Origin: Pagrus major
Lineage: Eukaryota; Chordata; Actinopteri; Spariformes; Sparidae
DNA length: 64,000 nt
NCBI RefSeq assembly: GCF_040436345.1
Contig: NC_133236.1
Span: forward strand, 10,256,165 to 10,320,164
Direction: 5' to 3'
In this document: piece by piece, positions 35,301-46,736 of the stretch
How the letters are laid out: each line of letters begins with the position of its first letter
How positions within the stretch are numbered: the first letter of the stretch is position 1
Notes under the pieces: generated by a model
Seen by the model: only the letters and a program-made list of their open reading frames with translations
Told to the model about the DNA's origin: nothing
Database searches by the model: none
Position numbers and translations under genes: made by a program

Positions 35301-36661
35301 TATTTAAACCCAGCTTTCAAGCAGGTGATCAGTCATAGTATCTGAATGCAGTGAAGTTGGCTGGAGAGCTCTTGAAACACAGTGTTTGTCTTTTTCTTCA
35401 AATTTTCTACCTTGACTGATCAATGACTACAAAAACTCCTCTCTGTAAGTATTCATGTTTGTTGAAGTCAGATGAGTCAGTTAGCTGTATGAGGACTTTC
35501 TACCAGAAACATCATTTCCACTTGTATAAATCTTGTGTGTGAGAAGATTTTATTGATGAAACTAAACAGAGTCAGTGTTGATATTTACCTCCACCTTCAT
35601 CTACACAGTTAAACACATTCATTCATCAATATGTAGTCAAACAGTCAGCTGTGAGCTCCTGATGTCCTGTGTGACAGTGATGTGAATGTGGATTGGGATG
35701 AGTCGTCGTTGGTCTATAACTGACTCTGTTTTGTCTCTACTGAACTTTACTAACAGCCGCTGGATTTCAACATGTTTGTCTTTTATTCTGCTGCACATTT
35801 AGTGAAGTTCAATCCTCAACAAACTTGTTTTGACTTTGTATGTTTCAGCTTTCTTCTTCTTCAGGACGTTTCAAATGGACTCATTCACTTTTTACTATAA
35901 AATCATGTCATCAAATATGATGCATTGTTACTGACATCTGACAACAACATGAGCCTGTTTGTGTTTATTTGCAGTTGTTGTCTCATGACTTTATATGGAG
36001 ACACTGTTTATATGTGTTTCTAATGTATCAGTGTTACGACATTGACAACATGTCACCATGTTCCAGATACACAACTTTCATCTGTCTGTAGCAGCAGCAC
36101 TAGTTCTGCAGTGTTTTCATGTGGCAGCTACATGTTGTTGTTTGCAGCTGAATCCACATGTTGTTTCCTGCTGATGGTCGACAGTTTAACCACTGGCGCC
36201 ATCTTGTGTCAGAAGTACAATACAGCAGCTTAGCGTTAGCATCAAGACTGTGTCCAGTCAGGAAGTCCTTGTGTGTAATGAGCAGGATAATAAAGACAGA
36301 GGAGTATTGTAAAGCAAAGTGCTGAGTAATAACATTTTGAATGCCAGTGATTGTTGGCTCAACGTCTCTGGTAAGTTGGTTGAGTAGAAGTCAATAGAAC
36401 TTTATTAACAGTTTCAATTCAGCAGCTTTTTCAACTGTTCTGTTGTTTGGTCTCTTTACAGCAGCGAGAGATTGTCCCGACCCTGAGAGACCCAACACAG
36501 ACACAGCAGGGCGTGGAAGGATCGGCCTCTACTGTGGACTGGGACTGACAGCAGCAGTGGTAGTTGTGTTGTTTGTTTGTTACATTTTATTTATTCACTG
36601 TCTGTCTAAGAAACAACATTTCTGCTCAGGCTCTGGTGGAGGATCTGAGGAAACAGTTTGA
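35301..36661 (+). pseudogene. Gene E: V-type Ig membrane protein copy lacking its V exon
   Basis: It is an inverted paralogue of the gene at 39087-40120. A TATTTAAA box (35301-35308), the upstream-ORF exon with donor (35423-35444) and the transmembrane exon (36462-36661) are intact. The latter encodes DCPDPERPNTDTAG, LYCGLGLTAAVVVVLFVCY and a short tail ending at TGA. The signal-peptide exon and nearly all of the V-domain exon are missing. Only about the last 24 bases of the V exon with its donor remain (36347-36370), preceded by about 40 bp of unrelated filler. No signal peptide or Ig fold can be made, so it is a pseudogene. Confidence 0.75.
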
Positions 36662-36669
36662 TCAACAAA

Positions 36670-37799
36670 ACTTAATGAAACAATTTCAAACGATGGACAG
36701 ATCTGAACAGAGCAGCAGACTTTGAGACAATCAGGGAACCAGGAAGGAGAGGGGAGAGTTCCAGGATATGATTCTTGCTAATCAAGCTCTGTTTTAAGGC
36801 TGCTCCTGGCTAATGTCCCATTGCAGGGAAAGGAAATGGACAAATGGGGCTCAGGCTGGTTAAACAATGTTAAATTGGGGACTATTGTGTGCCCACAGAG
36901 ACCTGTCTCACCACAACATCCTGGATCAGGTTGTTGCACTGGGCAGGTGGACAGAGTGTGGTGGAGAGTTGTGTTGGTTGTTTGTTACATTTGTTTATTC
37001 GTTGTTCTTCACCTTTATGTTGTCCATTATTTTGACAGGACGTCTCATCAAACTCTGTCACTTATTAGACAGATCTGAAATCTGCTCTGTGTTCACTTTA
37101 CTGAAACATGTCGACCTCGTACACCATGTGTATCGACTCTGTGCACTTTATGTTGTTACCTTTTTCATTAATAGCTCTATGTGATGAATTAGCCCTTAAT
37201 AAGATATGACATTAACACCGACAGTACATCCTGTATATCCTGTACTGGCCTCCTGCAGGATGTAAAGAAGAATCAGGTGAACTTCAGAGCAGAGAACATT
37301 CAGCAGATCAAAAGAGAAATTACACGTTAAAACATTAAATGAACTGAAGAACTGTGAACCACTGAAAACATTAGACATCTGTAAATCTTTTCTTTAATAT
37401 TGTGATACATGATCCCTCTATATGCACTTTGTGTTATATGTGTTTTGTTGTTATGTGTGTTTCTTATGTGTTTGTTATTTACTGTCTGTTACTGATTGTC
37501 ATTCTGTCTCTGTATGTGTGCTTGAAAGAAAAGCTGTGATCTGGTGTTAAAGATAAAGGTCAGCAGAGGGCACTCTTCACTTTAAAGTCATTGTATTAAA
37601 TGGATTTTGTTTTCCACAAGCTAAAGTTTGAAACAGCTGAGTTCATATTTTTGTCTGTGTTTTAATTGATTCTACTAATTTCCAGTGATTTACATTGTTT
37701 TTTATCTTAAAGTACCTAAACATTTTGTATGCTGTCATTTATAATATGTTACTATTTGTATTTCTCATTATGTGACTTGTGAGAAACTGAAGCAATAAA
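36670..37799 (+). other. 3' flank of pseudogene E with poly(A) signal
   Basis: It holds diverged 3' UTR-like sequence shared with the right arm and with 57-58.3 kb. AATAAA occurs at 37794-37799. Frames of 85-105 codons at 36821-37184 run through the duplicated non-coding block and have no family signature. Confidence 0.4.
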
Positions 37800-38527
37800 A
37801 ACACATAAATTCATCTCTTGTGTTTCTTTTAATATTCTATTCATTAATGTGGCCTGAAAGTCAGTTTGTAACTGTTTCTGAGTGTTTATGAAGTTTATTA
37901 TTATGAACTTTGTTGCTGATAAACTCTTTGAGGTCTTGACATCTTCTGGGTGTCTAATATTAAAAGACTTACAGAACAATCAAAACAACATCTCTCATAT
38001 AAATATAGATTTATTTACAGTATGTACACAATATAAATCAGAACATTAGCAGACCATGTCCATCAGAAGGCACGGAGTGAAAACTCTCCATACAGTGATT
38101 TACTGAACCAGCTGTGACATTTAGAGATCTGACAGTGGAGGATGTTGAATGGACAAACACAAATCAAACAGCAGCACTTCATTTCAGTTTGAACTGCAGC
38201 ATTATAACAAGAAAAGGTTAAAACTCCACAACAGAAAGATTAATCTGATTATAAAATCTGGACAGTAAAAACAATCTTGATAAAAAACAAAAAACACAAA
38301 CGGAAAAAGTGAACATAACAAAACACATATAACACAAAGTGCATATAGAGGGATCATGTATCACAATATTAAAGAAAAGATTTACAGATTTCTAATGTTT
38401 GCAGTGGTTCACAGTTCTTCAGTTCATTTAATGTTTTAACGTGTAATTTCTGTTTAGATCTGCTGAATGTTCTCTGCTCTAAAGTTCACCTGATTCTTCT
38501 TTACATCCTGCAGCAGGCCAGTACAGG

Positions 38528-38935
38528 ATTGTTACATTTGGCCAGGCCTCTTGCCTGGCCAGGTGACAGCAGTTTGGCTGACTGGTAAAAATCCAATAAG
38601 AGGGGGTAGGGCATTAGGCTCTGGTCTCTCCTGCCCATGCTCTAACTTCATTCCACCTGACGCTGACCAGGGAGGCAGTCAGTCAGCCGGGAGGCTGACT
38701 GTGGTAGTATGTTTATTTGCTTTTTTGTTGTTGTTGTTTATCTGATGGGTACAGTAGTCTAGTTTTTGTGGCTTTATTTCAAGTAGGTTTAGTTATTTCT
38801 TTTGTAGGGTAGAGGGTTAGCCCCCAGATCTGACGGCCCTGGTGGGTTGGTCCGGGTGGCTGCCCTTCTTTTGTTTATTTTGGCCGGCCCATCAGTTAAT
38901 TTCTTTGTTTGCTGATTATTTTGCTGATCATTTAG
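38528..38935. other. Insertion unique to the right arm
   Basis: Where the left arm reads CCTGTACTGGCCTCC...GTACACCATG, the right arm carries about 400 bp of GC-richer sequence, including AGGCCTCTTGCCTGGCCAGG and GGCAGTCAGTCAGCCGGGAG. No frame or clear terminal repeats were seen. Origin unknown. Confidence 0.5.
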
Positions 38936-39086
38936 GTCGACATGTTTCAGTAAAGTGAACACAGAGCAGATTTCAGATCTGTCTAATAAGTGACAGAGTT
39001 TGATGAGACGTCCTGTCAAAATAATGGACAACATAAAGGTGAAGAACAACGTTTCCTCCATCAACTACATTATTGTTGTTCATCAG

Positions 39087-40120
39087 TTACACTCCAAACT
39101 TTCTCATTAAGTTGTTGACAAACTGTTTCCTCTGATCCTGCTGAGATGGAACTTTTCCTAAATCATCCCCTGGACTCATCAGACAGACGGTGAATAAATA
39201 AAAGGTAACAAACAACACAATGACCACTGCTGCTGTCAGTCCCAGTCCACAGTAGAGGCCAATCCTTCCTGGACTTGCTGTGTTGGGTCTCTCAGGTTCG
39301 GGCCAATCCCTCGCTGCTGAAAAGAGACCAAACAACACAACAGCTGAAGTTGTGACATATTTCTCAGATACTGTGAGAATGAAGTGAAGGATTGTGGATT
39401 GTGGTCGTACTCAATACTTTTCTTCAGGTTCTTATTGATCCAAAAAAGCTGCTGAATTGAACCTGTTAATAAAGTTCTACTGACTTCTACTCAACCAACT
39501 TACCAGAGACGTTGAGCCAACATTCACCAAAGTCCACACCATAGTTTGTCCTCACATCACACAGGTACCGGCCTGAGTCCTCAGTCCTGAGTCTTGACAC
39601 ATGAAGTCTGAGCCGTCCGTCTCTGAGGAGGTCTTTGTCCAACTGGACTCGTCCTACAAACTGTTGATCCCGAGACTCTGGGACTTTAACACCTCCATAT
39701 AGACGAAACAGGACTGAGACTTTGTGATCAGTTATCATCTCACAGTGGATATAAAGGGAGTCAGGGGAAGTGTCAGTTGTGGTTGTGAACATCCATTCCA
39801 GTGTGATGTTGTGGTTCTCCTCTGCCTGATAGGAGGTCTGTGTCACATTCACTACAAATGTTCCTGTTGAGGAGACAGAGAGGGAAAGTGAGGAGCAGAC
39901 ACACTGACAACTTTAACATGGCAGCCTTTAAACTCCATCTACACATGTTTCTGTGGACAGTTTAGTGACGTCTCAGAGCTGCAGAGGCTCATCAACATCA
40001 ACTGTTTGCTCACATGTGGCTACTTTAACTGATTCATTGAATCACAGTGTAATAAAGTGAAGCTGGAAACTAACCACAGACACAGTTGAGGCTGATGAGC
40101 AGCAGGATCCTGCAGATCAT
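39087..40120 (-). CDS. Gene C: single V-type Ig domain type I membrane protein
   Basis: Exons 40120-40075 (signal peptide MICRILLLISLN), 39863-39504 (V domain) and 39316-39087 (stalk, membrane helix, tail) join in phase; 211 residues. The V exon contains NITLEW, LYIHCEM, RLRLHVSRLRTEDSGRYLC (the D-x-G-x-Y-x-C core) and N-glycosylation sites NVT, NIT and NVS. The last exon has RDWPEPERPNT, the helix LYCGLGLTAAVVIVLFVTFY and a tail of about 30 residues without tyrosine. I recognise this as a multicopy teleost V-set family resembling B7/butyrophilin-type V domains. Ligand and function are unknown. The usual B-strand cysteine is absent (see findings). A paralogue lies at 60147-61101 and a deleted inverted copy at 35301-36661. 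Confidence 0.8.
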
Positions 40121-41103
40121 CTTCTCCCTGTGAGAGGAGACAGAGGTGAAGAGTCATGTGATCACAGTTCAGTCCTCACATGTACCACAACAAACATCTA
40201 CAGTCTGTCTTTAGTCTTTACAATACTCCTCTGTCTTTATTATCCTGCTCATTACCTCAGGGACTTCCTGACCGGACACAGTCTTGATGCTAACGCTAAG
40301 CTGCTGTATTGTACTTCTGACACAAGATGGCACCAGTGGTTAAACTGTCCACCATCAGCATGAAACAACATGTGGATTCAGCTGCAAGCAACAACATGTA
40401 GCTGCCACATGAAAACACTGCAGAACTAGTGCTGCTGCTATAGACAGATGAAAGTTGTGTATCTGGAACATGGTGACATGTTGTCAGTGTTGTAACACTG
40501 ATACATTAGAAACACATAAAGAGTGTCTCCATATAAAGTCATGAGACAACAACTGCAAATAAACACAAACAAGCTCATGTTGTTGTCAGATGTCAGTAAC
40601 AATGCATCATATTTGATGACATGATTTTGTAGTAAAACGTGAATGAGTCCAGTTGAAACGTCCTGAAGAAGAAGAAAGCTGAAACATACAAAGTCAAAAC
40701 AAGTTTGTTGATGATTGAACTTCACTAAATGTGCAGCAGAATAAAAGACAAACATGTTGAAATCCAGCGGCTGTTAGTAAAGTTCAGTAGAGACAATACA
40801 GAGTCAGTTATAGACCAACGACGACTCATCCCAATCCACATTCACATCACTGTCACACAGGACATCAGGAGCTCACAGCTGACTGTTTGACTACATATTG
40901 ATGAATGAATGTGTTTAACTGTGTAGATGAAGGTGGAGGTGGATATCAACACTGACTGTTTAGTTTCATCAATAAAATCTTCTCACACACAAGATTTATA
41001 CAAGTGGAAATGATGTTTCTGGTAGAAAGTCCCTCATACAGCTGACTGACTCATCTGACTTCAACAAACATGATTACTTACAGAGAGGAGCTTTTGTAGT
41101 CAT
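40115..41103 (-). other. Upstream ORF and 5' exon of gene C
   Basis: A 5' exon (from 41103 to the donor after 41082) contains ATG and reads MTTKAPL. It splices to the acceptor before 40127, giving MTTKAPLWRR and a TGA that overlaps the signal-peptide ATG as ATGA. The main ORF is therefore the second one in the spliced mRNA. The left arm has the same exon with one substitution (MTTKTPL). Confidence 0.6.
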
Positions 41104-41215
41104 CGGACAGTCAAGGTAGAGATCCTGAAGAAAAAGACAAACACTGTTTTAACAGCTCTCCCACCAACTTCATTGCATTGTGTTACTCTGACTGATGACC
41201 TGTTTGACAGCCGGG

Positions 41216-41223
41216 TTTAAATA
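41216..41223 (-). promoter_or_regulatory. TATA-like box of gene C
   Basis: TATTTAAA on the minus strand, about 113 bp upstream of the upstream ATG. It is conserved in the left arm at 35301-35308 with the same spacing and neighbouring ACCC(G/A)GCT. Confidence 0.5.
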
Positions 41224-42099
41224 GGGACGCTACAAGGCGGCGCAGCCTGAATGTCAGACAAGCTGTCTGCGTTACAGAAGATTTCAGGGTGTGATTCTTG
41301 ACTCAGCGCCAGACAATTCATTATCTGATGGTTGACTTAAGCCATGATTCAAACTCGTCTGAGAGAGTCTGGTGACTTTCTCCACAGACAACAAGAAGCA
41401 GCTTATATTTTTACTGTTAACTGTTATTTTAAAATTTGACATGTTTACGAGAAAATGTCATTTTCTCAATTAAATTTAGTGTAAATGATGAAACCAGTTG
41501 AAACGAAAAAGTGGGTTAAACAGCTGCTGGGAGGTAAAAGAAAATAAAACTCTTCAGACAGGCTTTGACAGCGATGAGGCGACAAACTGACACTTTTTAC
41601 AAGGAAACAAACATCTTAATGTTTTGTATTTACTGCCGAATTTACAAGAAAGCATCAATGATGTAGAATAAGTCGCAGTTGTTTCACAAAGTTTGTTAAG
41701 TTTCTCCTCATGCACCAACTCTTAAAATCACGTGATTTGTTAAGGGAGTCTGGTACACTGCCGTTACTGGTGACTTCATTACGTGGTCCATGTTTATGAC
41801 TGTCAGCCACAAATTAAATGAATCAGGTGGGTCCTGCAGGTGGATTGGGTGTCAGCTCCTCTGCTGTTTATTAGCTACAAATGATCCACAAAGTTCATTA
41901 ATTTAAAACAATCACATTATATTCAACCAAGTTTCTGGTTTGTTGGACATCTTACAGCTGAACTGTCTGGGGTCTGTTTATGAGTTTATGAAGTCCAATT
42001 TTCAGTTCAGAGTGTTAATTAGTCATAAACAAAGTTAAATGAGATAATAAATAAATAAATAATAGGTCATAAAATCATGTAGTTACATTTAAACATGAA

Positions 42100-43300
42100 G
42101 AAAAGTTCAGATCAAACTTCTTTCCATCAGGAGAAAAGTGGAGTGTTTCCCATCATGCACTGTGTTCTGTGGAGAGAAGAGAAACATCTGCAGCTGTCTG
42201 TATGATTGAATTCTGATGATTCAAACACATATAGATATATATGAGAGAAAAGTGGAGGTATACCAGCATAAATAACTGTGGTTTCACCTCCAACCTGCAC
42301 AGGAAACTTTACACCAGAACACAGTCAAGTAGTCAGACTAGAAAAAGAGCAAAGTTATGGTTGGTATTAGCCCCATCAGAAAGGTGGTGGAAAGCAAAGG
42401 TGTGCCCAAAAAAGATTGCACTCTTATCAATGTGCCAGGTAGTGCTGTTATGAGTTGAGGATGATCCTCTCTACTAAATTACGTATGTACATTACTCTAT
42501 TTACAAGAAAAGTAGTCTGAGCAGACTGTCTCTATTTTTAATTATGTTTGAAACATATTAAGGTGCCGCACATGTAAGTCCTTGAGGCCTGAACATGCCC
42601 GGCAAAGACAACATTCTAGGCAGAGTGAAGTACTTTGTTACAGTCTTTGTGCTTGTTGTCTCCTTCTATTTGTCCACATTGCATGTATACTTCTGGGTAA
42701 ACATTGCTAAGGGTTCAGAGATTCCAACATGTGAATAGGAACAACCACTTCAACATGATCCCAAGAACAGGTTATTGTACAAAGCTGTCAGATTTTACTT
42801 GTAGGTGACTGAGTAGCCCTTCCCAGGTACCAATTCCATAGTCAGACTGGTCTGACTACTTGGCTGTGTTCTGGTTAAAGTTTCCTGCGCAGGTTCAGAG
42901 TGAAACTACAGTTGGTTTATATTGTTTGCTTCCCAGCTTCCTCTCGTATATATCGATATGTGTTTGAATCATCAGAATTCAATCATAAAGACAGCTGCAG
43001 ATGTTTCTCTTCTCTCCACAGAACACAGTGCATGATGGGAAACACAAAGAAGTTTGATCTGAACTTTTCTTCATGTTTAAATGTAACTACATGATTTTAT
43101 TTGACCTATTATTTTTTACCACTAGTCAAATTTACAAGAAGGCCCAAATAGGTAAGAATGTGTTGTAGACAGTGTTTCACAAAGTGTATACAGTTTCTCT
43201 CGACTTTTTAATGGAGTCTGGTGACTTTCTCCACAGACAACAAGAAGCAGCTTATATTAGTTACTGTTAACTGTTATTTTAAAATTTGACATGTTTACCA
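42100..43300. other. Low-copy repeat sequence, no gene seen
   Basis: 42860-43080 (AAAGTTTCCTG.GCAGGTT and TATATCGATATGTGTTTGAA) is shared with 62820-62960 and partly with 34355-34395. The 64- and 70-codon frames show no domain. Confidence 0.45.
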
Positions 43301-44163
43301 GAAAATGTCATTTTCTCAATTAAATTTGGTGTAAATGATGAAACCAGTTGAAACTAGCTGCCAGGGACTCATACAGTGGTGTTGTTTATGTGATACAAAA
43401 GCTCCTGAATTTCCATACAACCACTTAAAAATGTCCAATGATACGTAACAACAGTTTTCTGACAGAACTTGTACTTCAGCAGCGTTCACCCTCAGAAAAT
43501 ATGTTTCATATTTTTATTGGGTGCTGCTGTAAAACTCTGGTTAAACTTTACTGAAGTCGATGTTAAACTTCAAGAGAGTCGATGCTCGTGTCTGCAGTCA
43601 GTCTTTGTATGTGGAAGAACATTAGAAAACCTTCACATCAAACAGTGAGAGTACATCACAAGCAGAGGAAAACACAGATGGTCAATAAAGACAGTTCTTT
43701 GTGTCCTTCAGACCTCAAACACACAGATTCTGTACAGAGATGGTTCATGTGAGGAGTGTCCAGGGTCAAACACACCTCTTTTGACAGCTAACAGGAGTGT
43801 TTGATCACAATAATATCTCAAAGTAATGACCTGAACCAAAAACTGCAGGAAGAGAAGACAAAATATCTGAAGAGTTTCAGCAGCTGTACCTCAACATCAC
43901 ACCAGATGTATTAAAGAATAAAACATATTGATGATAAACATGTCACATTTTACAAATATAGTTAACAGTAACTAATATGATCTGCTTCTTGTGGTCTGTG
44001 GAGAAAGTCACCAGACTCCTTTAAAATGACGAGAGAAACTTTATAAACCTTGTGAAACGCTGTCTACAACACATTCTTAACTATGGGGGCCTTCTTGTTA
44101 GTTTTGCAAAAGTTACAGTGTCTATTTAAAGATTCCGTGTCTGTGAGTTGGAAATGGTTCTGT

Positions 44164-45222
44164 TGTTTTGTTAATTTGAGAGCCGCCGCCCAGTATTGTT
44201 TTACAAATACTTGACATCATCAGCTAGAGATGGGATTTTGAGGTGAGCCGGATCTTGGTGAGCCGTTCCTTTCAAAGAGCCGTTCAAAAAACTGGCTCAT
44301 TTGACTGATTTTTATATTTATTAAATTTTAAGAAGCCAGCCTGGTGGTAACTCATTTTATCTTGGAAATAATCACTGGGAGGTTGATGGGGTGAGATTTG
44401 GAACAAAATAATACAAAATTAGATATCCCACCAATATCTGAGTTTGAATTATTCTGAAATATTGATTATAACCTCATTTGACATGTGTGGACTAGATTTT
44501 AAAGTCTGATCTGGATTCATTGTAAATATTCCACAAGGTTGCACCATATCACTCTGCTTTGACAGTGACATCACTATTGCCTGGGTCAGTTGGCTCTCTT
44601 CTCTTCTCACCTCTGCCACTTTCACTGTTGGGTGTTGTGTTTTCAAGTGTCTATGCAAATTATTTGTTGAACCGGACTTAAAAGAAATATGTTTCTGACA
44701 AATATTGCATTTTGCCTTACTGTCTTCCACAAGAGAAAAGTGCATCCAAATGCTGCTCCGTTTCCTTTGGCTCATTTTGTCCAAACAACGACGTCAGACA
44801 CACGACAGACTGACTGTCCTCCTCCTAATTGAGACTGCTGCAGCTGCTCTGCTCTCCGAGGCAGGGGCAGTCACGTGTTTCTGTTTTTACGCAAAGGCAG
44901 CGTGCACAACTCAGGTGGCGTCATGCTACATTTGTATAACCAATAAGCACCGTGCAGCTGAGCTGAGCTCCTCCACATGTAACTTTTTTTCCCTCCTGTT
45001 CTCTGTCCCACTCAGGGGAGGAGCGAAGGAGGAGCTTTTGTTTGCATCTGCGTGAAACACACAGTGATATATAAAAAAAAAAAGAACGGTTCCCAGCTGT
45101 CACTCAGTTCCTATCGTTCAAAAGAATCAGTGTCGTTCGTGAACGTCACAACACTATGAATGTTTTGTTAATTTGAGAGCCGCCGCCCAGTATTGTTTTA
45201 CAAATACCTGACATCATCAGCC
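44164..45222. mobile_element. hAT element copy between 60-bp direct repeats
   Basis: The block TTTTGTTAATTTGAGAGCCG ... GACATCATCAGC occurs at 44164-44226 and again at 45158-45222. Between them lies about 930 bp starting TAGAGATGGGATTTTGAGGT and ending, reverse complemented, TAGTGTTGTGACGTTCACGA. The interior encodes the start of a hAT transposase on the minus strand; the catalytic part is missing. Confidence 0.65.
44449..44784 (-). pseudogene. BED-type zinc finger N-terminus of a hAT transposase
   Basis: A 111-codon frame. After MSQRKRSSIWMHFS it carries C-x2-C in KCNICQK and H-x4-H in LHRHLKTQH, the BED finger used by hAT transposases for DNA binding. The DDE catalytic region and dimerisation domain are absent, so it is a truncated transposase. 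Confidence 0.75.
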
Positions 45223-45224
45223 AG

Positions 45225-45715
45225 CACCCTAAAGAGAAACTGAGAGGGACACAGACTTTGATCAACACCTTTACTTTGAGAGGGCCGGGTCTGAGCCAAG
45301 AGTCAGAAAACTGACACACAATCCTCAGGTGGTGAAAGTCTTAAGGTTTTAAGGGAGGAGTTAGCAGTTCACTCCTCGATGCATTAACCAACAGCACTGC
45401 CTAAAAACTGACCTTGTGGACCTTGCAGATGAGGCGTGACAGACCTGTCAGCTCAGGTCTCTTACACAGACCACTGTACTCTGTTGTCTCATCACAGTTT
45501 CATCCACACATGACTGATCACTTACAAGCTCATCTGTGTCAGCATTTAAGTTTCCTTCACAGCAGGATGACCTGCCACTCCTTCATGTGATGTGCTCAAC
45601 ACAAGGTCTCTGTTCACCACACGGTTCACACTCCCCTCACTGCAGTCCTCCATCAAGAAAACAGCCACCAGGAACACACTGGAGCTGCTCTCTGGACAGA
45701 AACAACTCAAGCAAA
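45225..45715. other. No gene seen
   Basis: Unique-looking sequence between the hAT copy and the poly(T) hairpin. The overlapping frames of 61 and 78 codons on opposite strands have no signature. Confidence 0.4.
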
Positions 45716-45718
45716 CAC

Positions 45719-45840
45719 ATTTTTTTTTCATGTGTGAAACAGAGTGAAAAACTTTTTTTTTTTCACGAGTAAATTTTTTGAGTAAAAAAAAATTTCATCC
45801 GGTAAAAAAAATATTTTTTCACACATGAAAAAAATAATAA
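45719..45840. repeat. Poly(T)/poly(A) hairpin-forming inverted repeat
   Basis: TTTTTTTTCATGTGTGAAA at the left faces TTTTTTCACACATGAAAAAA at the right, with T- and A-runs between. It could fold into a long AT-rich hairpin. Confidence 0.7.
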
Positions 45841-45903
45841 TTTAGAATTTAGATAAAGGAGCACCAGAAAGAAAATTCTCCCTTGTCCCTCAGGGCTTCT
45901 GTA

Positions 45904-46385
45904 CATTTACATTCTTTATGTTTTTTTTAATTACTAAACTGACACCAGAGGTAGTTTCAAAATCAAAGTCAGGCGACTAAATTAATTTGTCAGTTGTCAT
46001 GGCTCTTGTAGTATACAGATATCATTATCATTGTATCATTACCATTTCGGAGAGCGCCCTCTTGTGTTCTAAACTATGACATCACCCCAGTTGTTTTGGC
46101 TCTTTGGAGCGATAAGAAGGCAGCAACACGTTTGTACTTCAGGTATTCTTTGTGGAACAGATGAAAGAAAGTCAACACCAAATAAAAGTTCTGACCTCAT
46201 TTTATATTAAATTTAGTTTAGAGAGAATGAAGCACTCACGTACAGGATGTACAGGCCTACACAGTATAATCATACAACAACAGAACACACACAAATGAAC
46301 ACAATGAAATGTTAATGACTATGTGATATGATTAGATGTAAAGGTCTTATGTTTTGTCGATGTGTTATAATGACTTATGTTGATT
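45904..46385. repeat. Low-copy duplication, left copy flanking the Fc-receptor-like gene
   Basis: Near-identical over long stretches to about 56178-56706 in the same orientation (for example CAGTTGTTTTGGCTCTTTGG and AGCACTCA.GTACAGGATGT). Both ends of the receptor gene therefore carry the same block. Confidence 0.75.
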
Positions 46386-46425
46386 AAACTAACCTTGGCT
46401 TGATTTTGATATCTCTGTAGGTGAT
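46383..46425 (+). pseudogene. Relic of an ITAM-cassette exon upstream of the receptor gene
   Basis: TTAAACTAACCTTGGCTTGA ... CTCTGTAGGTGAT matches the acceptor region and first bases of exon c of the cassettes at 51415, 51935 and 53885, then diverges. It suggests that another copy of the receptor tail once lay here. Confidence 0.55.
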
Positions 46426-46736
46426 CTCTTGATGTCATTTTTTATTTTTAGGGAGCAGTCAGCTTTGCACAAGAAATGAGATCATTTACCTTTGCAGTGC
46501 AGGAGGTGTGAACATGTCACAGTATGCAGCGGCCAAAGCCACAAGTGTAGTTATTTCTGTCTTGTGTAAAAGGGCATGAACATCAGATGGGCCATGCTTG
46601 CATGCATGAAGACGAAGTTGGATAAATATTCTCACATTTATGTGAGACGTTACTTCCCTATTTGCTGCGTTATTACGATGCGAAGTAAAACATTTTCTTA
46701 CGTCACAGAGCGACAGTGTCTTTGCTGGATGTGAGG

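Larger units (their letters stand above)
34462..37990 (+). repeat. Left arm of a large inverted duplication
   Basis: Blocks of this arm recur reverse-complemented in 38.0-44.07 kb. 34460-34560 pairs with 43950-44040, 35040-35160 with 43360-43450, 35300-36300 with 40190-41230, 36360-36610 with 39190-39510, 37020-37120 with 38935-39020, and 37260-37440 with 38340-38510. Order is kept, as expected for a palindromic duplication with later deletions and insertions. Identity of the blocks appears high by eye. Confidence 0.75.
38000..44065 (-). repeat. Right arm of the large inverted duplication
   Basis: Reverse-complement partner of 34462-37990. It contains the intact gene C and its promoter. It also carries sequence without a counterpart in the left arm: 38528-38935 and about 41350-43300. 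The latter holds blocks shared with 26.7 kb and 62.8 kb. Confidence 0.75.

Noticed and set aside
36821..37184. Overlapping 85- and 105-codon frames with a hydrophobic stretch
   Set aside because: They lie in duplicated 3' flank; counterparts in the right arm and at 58.2 kb are not open in the same way.
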